Positions 27,188-36,600 of a stretch of DNA of 64,000 nt are shown one piece after another. The first letter of the stretch is position 1; each line of letters starts with the position of its first letter. A program made the translations under genes and the position numbers. Source of the DNA: Myxococcaceae bacterium (lineage in GTDB: Bacteria; Myxococcota; Myxococcia; Myxococcales; Myxococcaceae); assembly GCA_019686135.1 (NCBI GenBank), contig JADGHL010000010.1, forward strand, positions 1 through 64,000, written 5' to 3'. The notes beneath the pieces were generated by a model. It worked only from the letters and a program-made list of their open reading frames with translations. It was not told where the DNA came from and made no database searches.

Positions 27188-28186
27188 TCAGAACGAAGAC
27201 CCGGTGAGCAGCCGGCGCAGCCGGTCCATCCCCCGCACCGAGCGGACCCGCCCCAATTGCGAGACCGGCTCCACGATGAGGCGGTCGAGCAACGCACGCG
27301 TGGCCGGACGGAGCGAAGGCAGCATCGGCCGGGCGGCCGGCTCCACGTCCGGGAAGAGGCGGATGAGGATGGACAGCGAGGCATAGAGCGCGCGCTCCAT
27401 CCGCCACTCCTTCGCGCGAGCGCGGACGAGCGCCGCGTCCGGAGGACGGGAGAGCGGCCCCGACATCGACGAAGCGCCCGTGACCAGCTCGCGGAGGTCG
27501 ACGAAGGTGATGAAGGGGACGTCGAAGCCCGCGCGCGCCTGTTCGAGCGAGGCGAGGAGGATGGAGTCCTCCAGATCGACGCGGAAGACCGACGGCCCGT
27601 AGACCTTCATCGGGAGAGCGCGTTCCACGAGAGCCCGCTCCGCCTCTTCGCGCCCCGGCCCGAGCAGCGAGGAGAAGATCAGCAGGAAGGCGTGACCATC
27701 GGAGAGCACCGTCGCGTTCGCGTCCGGGCCCTCCGGGCGCTCCGGGAAGCGCTGGAAGCTCGACTCGCGGAGGAAGCCCGCGAAGGGAGCGACGTCGGAG
27801 GCGTTCACGCGGAGGCGGATCTCCGGGACCGGACGGAAGGCCACGTGCGGATAGACCGCCTCGGCGAAGGAGGCGCCGCCGAAGAGGAGGATGCGCCGGC
27901 CCTCCAGGTCATCGACCGCGCGCTTGAAGGAGACCAGCTTCATCACGTTGTCGTTGACCGACCCCTGGTAGACCGAGAGCAGCCGGTCGCGGGCCCACTC
28001 CGGAGCGCCACCGCCGGTGAGCCGGTACTCCAGGTTGTAGGCCGCCAACGGAGCGAGCCCCTGGGCGATCGCCCAGTCCACGTATTCGTCCCACGGAGCC
28101 GACCGCAGCGACACACGCGGCGGAGAGAAGGAAGAGAGGATGCGGAAGAGGTCCAGCAGCGAAGGCGCGGACATGGCCGTGCCCAT
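27188..28186 (-). CDS. Nucleotidyltransferase-family (PF14907-like) protein with degenerate active site
   Basis: This protein of about 332 residues resembles the uncharacterised nucleotidyltransferase family also encoded at 46330-47427. The corresponding segment reads FGGASFAEAVYPHVAFRPVPEIRLRV. The Asp-x-Asp expected after the Arg-Pro is replaced by Glu-Ile-Arg, so nucleotidyl transfer is doubtful. The rest is alpha-helical. ATGs exist at 28186 and 28174, neither with a strong ribosome-binding site. It is divergent from the wzc-like gene and converges with the SDR (9-nt gap). Role in the polysaccharide locus is inferred from position only. Confidence 0.68.
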   Translation of the reverse strand: MGTAMSAPSLLDLFRILSSFSPPRVSLRSAPWDEYVDWAIAQGLAPLAAYNLEYRLTGGGAPEWARDRLLSVYQGSVNDNVMKLVSFKRAVDDLEGRRILLFGGASFAEAVYPHVAFRPVPEIRLRVNASDVAPFAGFLRESSFQRFPERPEGPDANATVLSDGHAFLLIFSSLLGPGREEAERALVERALPMKVYGPSVFRVDLEDSILLASLEQARAGFDVPFITFVDLRELVTGASSMSGPLSRPPDAALVRARAKEWRMERALYASLSILIRLFPDVEPAARPMLPSLRPATRALLDRLIVEPVSQLGRVRSVRGMDRLRRLLTGSSF

Positions 28187-28353
28187 AGCATGAGGACCGT
28201 AGGTTGCATCCCGCCCGGGAGGCCGGAACCCAGCGAGCGACCGGCCCGAATGCCTGCGAGCACCACCCGCTGAATTGACCAGTGCGGCGAATCGGGGCAC
28301 GTTGGCGGTTCGCGATGCGCACGCCGCGTCGGGCCCGGTTCACCGAGGGACGT
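28187..28353. promoter_or_regulatory. Divergent promoter region of the polysaccharide locus
   Basis: This 167-bp gap lies between the degenerate nucleotidyltransferase-like gene (minus) and the wzc-like operon (plus). TTGACC at 28275-28280 is a possible plus-strand -35, but no good -10 follows at 16-18 nt. No sigma-54 GG/GC pair was found. Confidence 0.3.
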
Positions 28354-30543
28354 GTGGAAGAGTCATCACCCGAAGCCGCCAACCCGCTCCCCCCGGTCGA
28401 CCTGCGCGAATACGCGCGGATGGTCTACCGGAGACGGTGGGCGATCTTCGGGATCTTCTTCGCCGTGCTGCTCGCGGGGACCGTCTACACGCTGCGGCAG
28501 AAGAAGCTCTACACCGCGCGGACCTCGGTGATCATCGATCCCTCCGCACCGCAGTACCTGGACAAGCAGGTCGGCGAGGTCACCAGCAACGGACCGGCGT
28601 ACTACTGGTACAACAAGGAGTATTACGAGACCCAGTACAAGGTGATCACCAGCCGCGCGGTGTCTCAGCGCGTGGTGGACAAGCTGGGGCTCGGTTCAGA
28701 CCCGGTCTTCCTCGGGCTGGACCGTGTGAAGGATCCCGAGAAGCGCGCTGAATTGATGAAGGCCGCGGATCCCGTCGCCATCCTCCAGTCCAAACTCAAG
28801 GTGGAGCCGGTGAAGGATTCGCGCGTCGTCTACCTGGCGGTGACGGATGCGGACCCGGTTCGCGCCGCGCTGCTCGCGAACGAGCTCGCCGAGGCCTACA
28901 TCGACGAGACGCTCGGACTGAAGGCCGAGATCACGGACCAGGCCTCCGAGTGGCTCGAGGAGCGGCTCACCGCGCTCGGCGATCAATCGAGGAAGAGCGA
29001 GCTCGCGCTGTACGACTTCAAGAAGCAGGCGGACATGCTGACCACCTCGCTCGAGGACCGCGTCAACATGGTGAGCCAGCGCTTGAGCGCGCTGAATGCT
29101 GCGCTCACCGAAGTCAGGCTGAAGATTGCGGGCCTCCGCGCGAGGGCCGACTCCGTCGCCGAGCTCCGGAAGAAGGTGGATCAAGACGAGTCGAAGTGGG
29201 CCGACCTCTTCGAGATACCCGCCCCGCAACAGGAGCTGATCCGCCAGTTCAAGGCGGAGTACGTGGAGGCCAGAGCGGAGTGCGCCGAGTTGCAGGAGCG
29301 GTACCTCGACAACCACCCCGCGTTGATCGCCTGCCGCAAGAAGATGCAGGTGGCGGACGAGGCCTTGAGCCGCGAGCTCAAGAACATCGTTCTCGCTCAG
29401 GAGGTCGAACTCTCCGAATCGCTCCGCAAGGAGAAGAACCTCGAGAAGCTGCTGGCAGAGACTAAGGCCGAGGCGTTCGAAATCAACAAGCGCCAGATCG
29501 AGCACGACCGGCTCAAGCGCACCGCCGAGAACGATCAACGGCTGTACGAGATGGTTCTCAAGCGGCTGAAGGAGATCGAGCTCTCCGGGATGCTCAAGAC
29601 GAGCAACGTGCGCATCTTGGACAAGGCACGGCCGAACACGATCCCCGTCAAGCCCAATGTGCCGCTCTACCTGACGCTCGCGGCCGTGCTCGGAATCCTT
29701 CTCGGGGTCGCCGGAGCGTTCGTGTTCGAGTGGCTCGACGACAGCATCGTGAGCCAGCGCGACGTCGAGGAACGGCTGGGCCTGCCGTTTCTGGGACTGG
29801 TTCCCCGGATCGTCACCAAAGCCAACGACGTCTCTTTGGACCTGCACATCCACCACAACCCCAGGTCCTCGGTCGCCGAACACTGCCGTGCGGTCCGCAC
29901 CAACCTGCTGTTCATGTCCCCTGACAAGCCGCTCAAGACAATCGTGGTGACGTCGAGTGGCCCGCAGGAGGGCAAGTCGACCAACGTCGTCAGCCTCGGC
30001 ATCGCGATGGCGCAGAGCGGCAGCCGCGTCCTGCTCGTCGACACGGACATGCGGCGCCCGCGCCTGCACCGCACGTTCGGCGTCCCCAACGACCACGGGG
30101 TCAGCTCGCTCATCATGAGCAGCCAGACGCTCCATCAGGCGATCAAGACCACCGAGGTGCCGGGCCTGTACGTGCTTCCCTGCGGACCGGTCCCGCCCAA
30201 CCCGGCTGAGCTGCTCCACACCGAATCGTTCAAGTCCCTGCTAGCGCAGCTGGCCGATCGGTTCGATCGCGTGATCCTCGACAGCCCGCCGATCGGCGCG
30301 GTGGCGGACGCGCTCGTCCTCGGCGTCAAGGCGGATGGCGTGTTGCTGGTGCTCAAGGCGGGCTCGACCCGCCGGGAGATGGCCCGCCGCGCCGTCCGAT
30401 CGCTCTTCGACGTCAATGCCCGTGTGTACGGCGCCATCCTCAACGACGTCGATCTCGAGGACGGACGGTACGGGAGCTACTACTCCGCGTTTCAGCGCTA
30501 CGGGTACTACTACGCCGAGTCGACGGACAAGGCCGCGTCGTAG
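28354..30543 (+). CDS. Polysaccharide co-polymerase / tyrosine autokinase (Wzc/GumC-CpsD type)
   Basis: This is a 729-residue inner-membrane protein. A cytoplasmic start is followed by helix 1 (about 30-50) and the Wzz domain. A long coiled-coil periplasmic part follows (about 190-400) and helix 2 at about 435-460 after a Pro-rich PNTIPVKPNVP motif. The BY-kinase domain has Walker A SSGPQEGKST (about 533-541), Walker A' VLLVDTDMRRPRLH and Walker B VILDSPPIG (about 639). The tail carries a Tyr cluster (YGSYYSAFQRYGYYY) that would be autophosphorylated. It controls polymer chain length with Wzy. The GTG at 28354 has GAGGGA at 5 nt. ATGs at 28315 and 28282 are alternatives. Confidence 0.93.
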   Translation: MEESSPEAANPLPPVDLREYARMVYRRRWAIFGIFFAVLLAGTVYTLRQKKLYTARTSVIIDPSAPQYLDKQVGEVTSNGPAYYWYNKEYYETQYKVITSRAVSQRVVDKLGLGSDPVFLGLDRVKDPEKRAELMKAADPVAILQSKLKVEPVKDSRVVYLAVTDADPVRAALLANELAEAYIDETLGLKAEITDQASEWLEERLTALGDQSRKSELALYDFKKQADMLTTSLEDRVNMVSQRLSALNAALTEVRLKIAGLRARADSVAELRKKVDQDESKWADLFEIPAPQQELIRQFKAEYVEARAECAELQERYLDNHPALIACRKKMQVADEALSRELKNIVLAQEVELSESLRKEKNLEKLLAETKAEAFEINKRQIEHDRLKRTAENDQRLYEMVLKRLKEIELSGMLKTSNVRILDKARPNTIPVKPNVPLYLTLAAVLGILLGVAGAFVFEWLDDSIVSQRDVEERLGLPFLGLVPRIVTKANDVSLDLHIHHNPRSSVAEHCRAVRTNLLFMSPDKPLKTIVVTSSGPQEGKSTNVVSLGIAMAQSGSRVLLVDTDMRRPRLHRTFGVPNDHGVSSLIMSSQTLHQAIKTTEVPGLYVLPCGPVPPNPAELLHTESFKSLLAQLADRFDRVILDSPPIGAVADALVLGVKADGVLLVLKAGSTRREMARRAVRSLFDVNARVYGAILNDVDLEDGRYGSYYSAFQRYGYYYAESTDKAAS

Positions 30544-30548
30544 CTCCC

Positions 30549-32021
30549 ATGAGCGTCCGGAAGAACACCGTCATCAACATGGCCGGCGCAGTCGTGCCGA
30601 CGCTGGTGATGCTGGTGACGGTGCCGCCGTATTTGCGGCTACTCGGAGAGGATCGTTACGGCGTCCTCGCCCTCGTCTGGCTGATGCTCGGGTACTTCGG
30701 GTTCCTCGAGATGGGCCTGGGCAAGGCCACCGCGAATCAGATCGCCCGGGCTCACGATGCGCCCGCTGAGGAGCGTTCGGAGATCTTCTGGTCGGCCCTG
30801 CTCCTGAACGCGACGATGGGCTGCGTCGGCGCGCTCATCCTCTGGGTCGCCGGCAAGCCGCTCCTGACACACCTGCTGACCCGATCGCCGGCTGACTTCC
30901 GTCAGGAGGTCATGGAGACGTTGCCGTGGATGAGCGGGACACTCCCGTTGGCGCTCGTGTCTTCGGTCCTCACCGGAGCCCTCGAAGGACGGAGTCGGTT
31001 TTTCGCGGTCAACGTCCTTCAGGTTGCGAGCAACCTCCTCTTCCAATCGGTGCCCCTCACAGTGGCGTATTTCAACGGGCCGGACCTGAGCGTGGTCATT
31101 CCGACGGCGATCGGCGTGAAGGTCCTGATGAACGTGCCCTTCTTCATCGTCTGTCACCGGGTCCTGCCGCTTTCGCTCGTACCGAGGTTCTCGCTGCAGC
31201 GCGCACGTTCCCTCTTCTCCTTCGGCGGCTGGGTCGCCATTACGGGGATCATCAGTCCGATCATGGAGACCGCTGACCGGTTCCTCATCGGCGTGGTGAC
31301 CGGCGCCAGGGCCGTGACGCACTACACCGTGGGGGTTCAGCTGGCGACGAAGGTGCGCATCCTCCCGGCCAGCCTCACCCGGGCGCTCTTCCCCAGCTTT
31401 TCGGCGGCCACGGACAAGGGCGAGGAGCTCGCGCTGTCGGCACTCTCGGTCCTGGTCGGACTGATGACGCCGATTACCGTCGTCGGGCTGCTCCTCATCC
31501 GCCCCTTCGAGACGATCTGGCTCGGAGAGTCCGTGGCCACGCACGCGATCCCGGTCACGCAGATCATCCTCGTCGGCGTCTGGGCCAACAGCCTCGCGTA
31601 CATCCCGTACAACTTCCTCCAGGGAAGTGGCCGGCCCGGTCACGTGGCGAAGCTCCACCTCGCGGAGGCACTTCCGTTCCTGGCCCTGCTGTACGGAGCG
31701 ACCAGCCTCTGGGGTGCACGCGGAGCCGCCGTCGCATGGGCCACGCGGGTGGCGGCCGACTCGGCGCTTCTATTCACGCTCGCAGGCATCGGGCGCGCCG
31801 CTGCGCGAAGGGTGGCGCTCCCGATGGGAATCGTGTTTCTGGCACTGTTCGCCTGCGGCCTGGAATCGTATCGCTGGGTGCACCTCGGCCTGGCCGCGTT
31901 GCTTGTGCTGTGCGTCTTCGCCTGGACCGCCACGACCCCCGTGGGCGACTACGTCCTGGGCCAGCTCCGCAGGAGAGCGCAGCGACAGACCGTGACGGAT
32001 ACGCCGCAATCCACCAGGTGA
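30549..32021 (+). CDS. Wzx-type flippase (MATE/MOP polysaccharide exporter)
   Basis: This 490-residue polytopic protein has about 12-14 hydrophobic segments and the N-terminal helix pattern of Wzx/PST transporters (NTVINMAGAVVPTLVMLVTVPPYLRLLGEDRYG, FLEMGLGKATANQIA). It would flip the undecaprenyl-linked repeat unit to the periplasm. It begins 5 nt after the wzc-like stop and is followed by a glycosyltransferase 3 nt later, so the three form an operon. Confidence 0.9.
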   Translation: MSVRKNTVINMAGAVVPTLVMLVTVPPYLRLLGEDRYGVLALVWLMLGYFGFLEMGLGKATANQIARAHDAPAEERSEIFWSALLLNATMGCVGALILWVAGKPLLTHLLTRSPADFRQEVMETLPWMSGTLPLALVSSVLTGALEGRSRFFAVNVLQVASNLLFQSVPLTVAYFNGPDLSVVIPTAIGVKVLMNVPFFIVCHRVLPLSLVPRFSLQRARSLFSFGGWVAITGIISPIMETADRFLIGVVTGARAVTHYTVGVQLATKVRILPASLTRALFPSFSAATDKGEELALSALSVLVGLMTPITVVGLLLIRPFETIWLGESVATHAIPVTQIILVGVWANSLAYIPYNFLQGSGRPGHVAKLHLAEALPFLALLYGATSLWGARGAAVAWATRVAADSALLFTLAGIGRAAARRVALPMGIVFLALFACGLESYRWVHLGLAALLVLCVFAWTATTPVGDYVLGQLRRRAQRQTVTDTPQSTR

Positions 32022-32024
32022 ACC

Positions 32025-32990
32025 GTGTCAGAGACAGCGAAGTCGATTCGCCACGTCGCTTCCGTCGTGTTGACCTACAACAGCGACGAGGATCTGTTCG
32101 TCCTGCTTCCCCAGCTGGTCAGGCAGGAGGGCATCAGGTCGAGTCTCATCGTCGTCGACAATGCCTCCGCGCCCGAGAGCGTTCGGCGGATCCGCGAGTG
32201 GACGTCCCTGAACTACCCCGATGCCGTCGTCGGCCCTTCGGAAGACGTCCAGGCGTGGGCCGAAGCGCATCCCGAAGAGGCGCGGACCTCCGGCCGTGTC
32301 TTCGTCATCTTCAATCGTGAGAACCGCGGCTATTCCGCGGGCAACAACGTCGGGCTCCGGTTCGCAGGTTTCCTCGGCGCCGACGCCGCGCTCATCGCGA
32401 ACCCCGACATGCGCATCGAGGATACGCGCTTCCTCGCGCGGCTTGCGGAGCCGCTCTTTGCCGACGAGCGCCATTGCGTCGCCGCATCCCGCGTGGTCGG
32501 GTTGGATGGAAAGGATCAGAACCCTCAGCGGGAGCCATCGTTCTGGGAGGAGCTCCTCTGGCCTGCGCAATACGTCCGCAGGTGGTTCGGCTTCTCCGGT
32601 TATGTGACCGCTTCCGGTACGACGGAGCCACGGGCGGTCCCGAAGGTCTCCGGCTGCTGTCTGCTCTTGAGGCTCTCCTTCCTCAAAGAGGTTGGATTTC
32701 TCGATGAGAATGTCTTCCTCTACTGCGAGGAGGCGATTCTCGCAGCCAGGATTCGAAGCATCGGCGGTCGCATCGTCTATGTCCCCGACGTGACGGCAGT
32801 CCACGCGCATCGATACGGGGCGAAAGGAAACTCAGCCCGCCACATCGAGTTCTTCGTACAGAGTCGCGGCTACTACCTCCGCACCTACTCCGGCTATTCG
32901 CCCGCTCAACTCACCGCGCTGGCGTTGTCCTATCGGATGCTGCAGTACGCGCTCTCCCTGAAGCAGCAGCTTTCGGCGCGCGGCGCTTGA
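32025..32990 (+). CDS. Glycosyltransferase family 2 (rhamnosyltransferase-like)
   Basis: This 321-residue GT-A enzyme starts with ASVVLTYNSDEDL, then LIVVDNASAPES. It has a NRENRGYSAGNNVGLR segment and an Asp motif in ALIANPDMRI, the pattern of WbbL-type rhamnosyltransferases. FLDENVFLYCEEAILAARI gives the later acidic motif. It transfers a sugar to the lipid-linked repeat unit, and donor and linkage are not readable. GTG start. Confidence 0.88.
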   Translation: MSETAKSIRHVASVVLTYNSDEDLFVLLPQLVRQEGIRSSLIVVDNASAPESVRRIREWTSLNYPDAVVGPSEDVQAWAEAHPEEARTSGRVFVIFNRENRGYSAGNNVGLRFAGFLGADAALIANPDMRIEDTRFLARLAEPLFADERHCVAASRVVGLDGKDQNPQREPSFWEELLWPAQYVRRWFGFSGYVTASGTTEPRAVPKVSGCCLLLRLSFLKEVGFLDENVFLYCEEAILAARIRSIGGRIVYVPDVTAVHAHRYGAKGNSARHIEFFVQSRGYYLRTYSGYSPAQLTALALSYRMLQYALSLKQQLSARGA

Positions 32991-33005
32991 GGTTCCGGGA
33001 CGGCC

Positions 33006-35597
33006 TCACAACCCCTCGACCTCTTCGCTCGAGCCCGGCCCGGGTTCCATCGTCCAGTCGGGTTGCCTTCTGAGCTTCTCGACTTCTGCCTGCTGCCGAA
33101 GGAGGCGCTCCAGCCACGCCCGATTCTCCTCGGACTCGCGCTTCTGGAGCTGAACCCCTTCGCGCACCAGGCGAATCGCTTCGCCGGGGCGGTGCAGCTG
33201 CTCCAGAATCTGCGCCATCGCGAACCGATACTCGGCCAGCTCCGGCTGCAGGCGCGCCGAGGATTCGAACTGCTCGAGCGCTTTGTTGAGCTTGCCCTCC
33301 GCTCGATAGAAGCGGCCCAGCATCGCGAACAGTCGACCGCGATCCCTTGCTGTCTGACTCAATGGCTCGACACGATGCAGCTGGGCTCGAGCCTCGGAGA
33401 CTCTCCCGGCGGCATGGAGATTCTCGGCAAGAGCCAGAGAGAGCTCAAACTCGCCCCGGTGCTTCTGGATGCCTTCCTGAAGCGTCTGGATCGCGGCGTC
33501 ACGCTGGCCCGCCGCCGAGAGGGCCTGCGCCTCTGCGAGGATGCAATCCGGATTGTCCGGAGCAAGCTTGACGGCGCTCTTCGCCAGTTCGAGCGCGCCC
33601 GCTGGATCGCCCTCCATCAAGGAGTAGCGCACGGCCACGGTCCACAATCGCGCCGCCCGGGCATCCCCTTCAAACCGCTGACGACCATGGCTCAACAATC
33701 CCATGGCAAGGTCGCGCTTCCCGATGCTCCACGCGCGATTCGCAACCACAATCATCTGATCGGGATCATCGGGAGTCAGTGCGATCAACTCCTCGACGCT
33801 TCGCGCTTGCGCCACCGACTCCGCAAACACGCGGGAGCCTGCCGCTTCGGCGCCGAGGCGATATTCGAGCATGGCCTGACTTCGTTTCCCCATGCGCAAG
33901 AGCGCTCGGCCGGCCGACAGGTGCGCATCCGGATCGATCGGACGCAGGAAGAGAGCCCGGTTCGCAAACGCCAGAGCCTGACGCGGATCCGCGGCCGTAC
34001 TCCAGGCCGAAGCCAGAATCCCATAGAGAAGGTAGTCGGACGGATGCCGTTCGATCAGTGGCAGAGCCCGTTTCGTGACCTCGTCCGGCGACATCCCGGA
34101 GCGCACCCAATCCGAGAGCGTCTGTTCGTCTCCCGCCAACGTCGACGACCCCTTCCAGGTCGCCACGCATCCGGCAGCGAGAATCGCCGCAGCAGCGGCG
34201 AGAGCCACCTTCGATCCGGCATGCCGGCCTACGGACGGCGTCGAACGGGTCCCTTCGGCGTCACCGGATTCCCGGGAGCCCCCCAGAAGAGGAAGCAGGA
34301 TGACCACGGCCAGCGCCGTCGCCGGAAGCTCCAGGCTGAAGTCGAAAAGATCGTGAAGCACCAGTCCGAAGAGCGCCGCGATGACCACACAACTCGCGAT
34401 GTCCTTCCTTCCGGACCGGATGGCCCGATAAAGGAGAAAAATGGCCGCGCCCGCAAGAATGAGCGTCACCGCCAGGCCGCACTCGGCCGTCCATTGGAGA
34501 ATCAGGTTCTCAGGATGGGTATACGTGGCCGCCGTTCCTTCGACCTGGTAGCGCGTGAACGCCGCCTCGAAGGCCCCACGCCCCATTCCTGTCAGAGGGA
34601 ACGCCCTCGCCGCATTCCAGAACATGGGCCAGAGGCGAACCTTGGAGCTCCGCACCTCCTCGACGCTGGATACGGACTTCCATTCGCCTTCGAGCGAGTC
34701 GAGCGCGAGGTAGGCCCCGGCGCATCCCACCAGAAGCACGCCGACCAACACCCAGAAGATGGGAGCAGCCCGAGCGCGTGATGCGGCCTCGGGCTCGCGC
34801 CATTTCCACACCAGCGCCGCAAGCAGGGCCTGACTCACGACGAAGAAGACGATGCCGCTGCGCGAAAGGGAGAGAATCAGCACCGTCCCGATCACCAGAT
34901 AGCCCAGAGCCCAGGGCCAGGACTTGCTGCGCTTCCGCTTCTCGAGCGCAACGCCCATGGCGCAGCTCGCCGCAATGGTCAGAAATGCAGCGAGGTGATT
35001 CGGATTCCCGAAGGGCGTCAGCACAGGCGACGAAGCGGTGAACTCGTAAAGTCCGAAAAGCGAATGGCCGCCCGCCAGCAGGTGCCCCAGACCGATGATG
35101 GCGACCAGGATCCCCGCCGAGGCGACGAGGACCAGGGGCCACAATCGCCGGCTCCGCAATCGGAGCAGCTGCGCCGTGCTCACGTACAGCGCGAGGTAGC
35201 CGAGGTGCTTCGCAAGCTCCCGCCACGTCGCAGGAGGGTCCTGGCTCAGCGCACCCGCGGGGCTGAACCCGAGCGGTACGAGTGCGAACTCCCTGAGCTC
35301 CGCCGCCGCCGGACTCAGGACGTCAAGGATTCGAGCCGGCAGCGGAATGAGCTGGACCAGGCACACGGCACATACCGCCGCGATGACCCAGGCGAGCCCT
35401 CTGATTCGCAAGGGCTGCCGGAATCGCATGCTGGCAACAGCCGTGAACCCCAGGCCGAGCGCCGAAAACACCACGAGCGGCCACAGCGCCCAGTGCGGCG
35501 CTCCACCGAGGCAGAGCGTGCACACGACCAGGCAACAGACCACCGACGCCTGCGCCAGAGCGAATGCCAGGGAGCCGCTGCTGGGCCAGCGCACCAT
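33006..35597 (-). CDS. O-antigen ligase/polymerase-family membrane protein fused to TPR domain
   Basis: This 863-residue protein has an N-terminal half with about 10-11 transmembrane segments and the Wzy_C/O-antigen ligase core. A periplasmic loop reads VRLWPMFWNAARAFPLTGMGRGAFEAAF, followed by THPENLILQWTAECGL. Another helix (about 480-500) is followed by a periplasmic C-terminal half of tetratricopeptide-like repeats (about 520-840: ALAFANRALFLRPIDPDAHL, ALEQFESSARLQPELAEYRFAMAQ). Such TPR-tailed ligase-family proteins occur in exopolysaccharide loci. Polymerisation or ligation is inferred. It starts 1 nt after the stop of the upstream glycosyltransferase. Confidence 0.85.
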   Translation of the reverse strand: MVRWPSSGSLAFALAQASVVCCLVVCTLCLGGAPHWALWPLVVFSALGLGFTAVASMRFRQPLRIRGLAWVIAAVCAVCLVQLIPLPARILDVLSPAAAELREFALVPLGFSPAGALSQDPPATWRELAKHLGYLALYVSTAQLLRLRSRRLWPLVLVASAGILVAIIGLGHLLAGGHSLFGLYEFTASSPVLTPFGNPNHLAAFLTIAASCAMGVALEKRKRSKSWPWALGYLVIGTVLILSLSRSGIVFFVVSQALLAALVWKWREPEAASRARAAPIFWVLVGVLLVGCAGAYLALDSLEGEWKSVSSVEEVRSSKVRLWPMFWNAARAFPLTGMGRGAFEAAFTRYQVEGTAATYTHPENLILQWTAECGLAVTLILAGAAIFLLYRAIRSGRKDIASCVVIAALFGLVLHDLFDFSLELPATALAVVILLPLLGGSRESGDAEGTRSTPSVGRHAGSKVALAAAAAILAAGCVATWKGSSTLAGDEQTLSDWVRSGMSPDEVTKRALPLIERHPSDYLLYGILASAWSTAADPRQALAFANRALFLRPIDPDAHLSAGRALLRMGKRSQAMLEYRLGAEAAGSRVFAESVAQARSVEELIALTPDDPDQMIVVANRAWSIGKRDLAMGLLSHGRQRFEGDARAARLWTVAVRYSLMEGDPAGALELAKSAVKLAPDNPDCILAEAQALSAAGQRDAAIQTLQEGIQKHRGEFELSLALAENLHAAGRVSEARAQLHRVEPLSQTARDRGRLFAMLGRFYRAEGKLNKALEQFESSARLQPELAEYRFAMAQILEQLHRPGEAIRLVREGVQLQKRESEENRAWLERLLRQQAEVEKLRRQPDWTMEPGPGSSEEVEGL

Positions 35598-35598
35598 C

Positions 35599-36600
35599 TC
35601 AGCTGAGCCCCAGCTTCCGCCTCGCCGCGGACCGCAACGCCCCGCCGACTCTCTGAAGGCGGCGAACCGCCTCTGTCGGCTGCAACAGCGCCGAGAAGCT
35701 CGCGCGCGCAGCGGCGGGCAGGAGCCGTCCGTCGAGGAACGCTTGACCCGCGAGCCGCATCTGGAGCTTCGCCAGATCCTTCCGGTACTGCCGCAGCCTC
35801 ACCCAGACCGTCCGTTCAGGCCCGTCGAGGAACTGTTCGAACGTGGGTTCGGGCAGATGGGCCAGTCGACACCTGCTGCACTCCTCTGCCCACCGGCGCT
35901 TGTGCTGCATGACTGCGTAGACGCGGTACGTGTTCGCGCCGCCGTGAAACCGATACGCAATCAGCGGCTCTTCAATCACGAGCACCTTTCCACGTTCTGC
36001 GAGGCGAAGCTCGAGATCCCAGTCATCAGAAGGATAAAACTCCTGTCGGAACCCTCCCGCGTCCCGCAACACCGACGTGCGGGCGATCATCGTCGATCCC
36101 AGCAGGCATCCGTCCCGCCAGGGGTCGAACTCCTTCAGCGCCCCCTCCTGCATCCGGTATTTGTCCGCATTCATCCACCCCCTCGCGCTGCCAATCTTGG
36201 AGTGGTAGGAAAACGCAGCGATCGCGTCAGGGTGGTTCCTCATGACCTCGACCTGACGTGCGATGCGATCGGGTCTGCTGATGTCGTCCTGATCGCTCCG
36301 CGCAATCAGCAGGGCACGAGCCGCTTCGATGCCCGCATTGAGCGTATGCGCGAGGCCGCGATTCTCCTGCCTGATGAGCCGCACCCGGGAATCACCAATG
36401 CTGCGGACGATTTCGACGGAGTTGTCGGAGCTGCCGTCGTCGACTGCGATCAACTCGAAATCGTCGAAGGTCTGCGTCAAAAGCGATCGCAGCGTTTCGC
36501 GGAGGTGCTGGGCACCGTTGTAGATGGGAACGACGATGCTGACCGCCGGGTTCGGGTTCTCCGCTCGGGCAGCTCCCGGGTCCGCTTCAGGGCTCTTCAC
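35599..36600 (-). CDS. Glycosyltransferase family 2
   Basis: This 333-residue GT-A enzyme has VSIVVPIYNGAQHLRETLRSLLTQTFDDFELIAVDDGSSDNS, the nucleotide-binding start of GT2. Also present are the DxD-like ARSDQDDIS and FYPSDDWDLELRLAERG. The GTG start overlaps the preceding wzy-like stop (GTGA). It acts on the cytoplasmic face during repeat-unit assembly. Confidence 0.92.
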   Translation of the reverse strand: MKSPEADPGAARAENPNPAVSIVVPIYNGAQHLRETLRSLLTQTFDDFELIAVDDGSSDNSVEIVRSIGDSRVRLIRQENRGLAHTLNAGIEAARALLIARSDQDDISRPDRIARQVEVMRNHPDAIAAFSYHSKIGSARGWMNADKYRMQEGALKEFDPWRDGCLLGSTMIARTSVLRDAGGFRQEFYPSDDWDLELRLAERGKVLVIEEPLIAYRFHGGANTYRVYAVMQHKRRWAEECSRCRLAHLPEPTFEQFLDGPERTVWVRLRQYRKDLAKLQMRLAGQAFLDGRLLPAAARASFSALLQPTEAVRRLQRVGGALRSAARRKLGLS

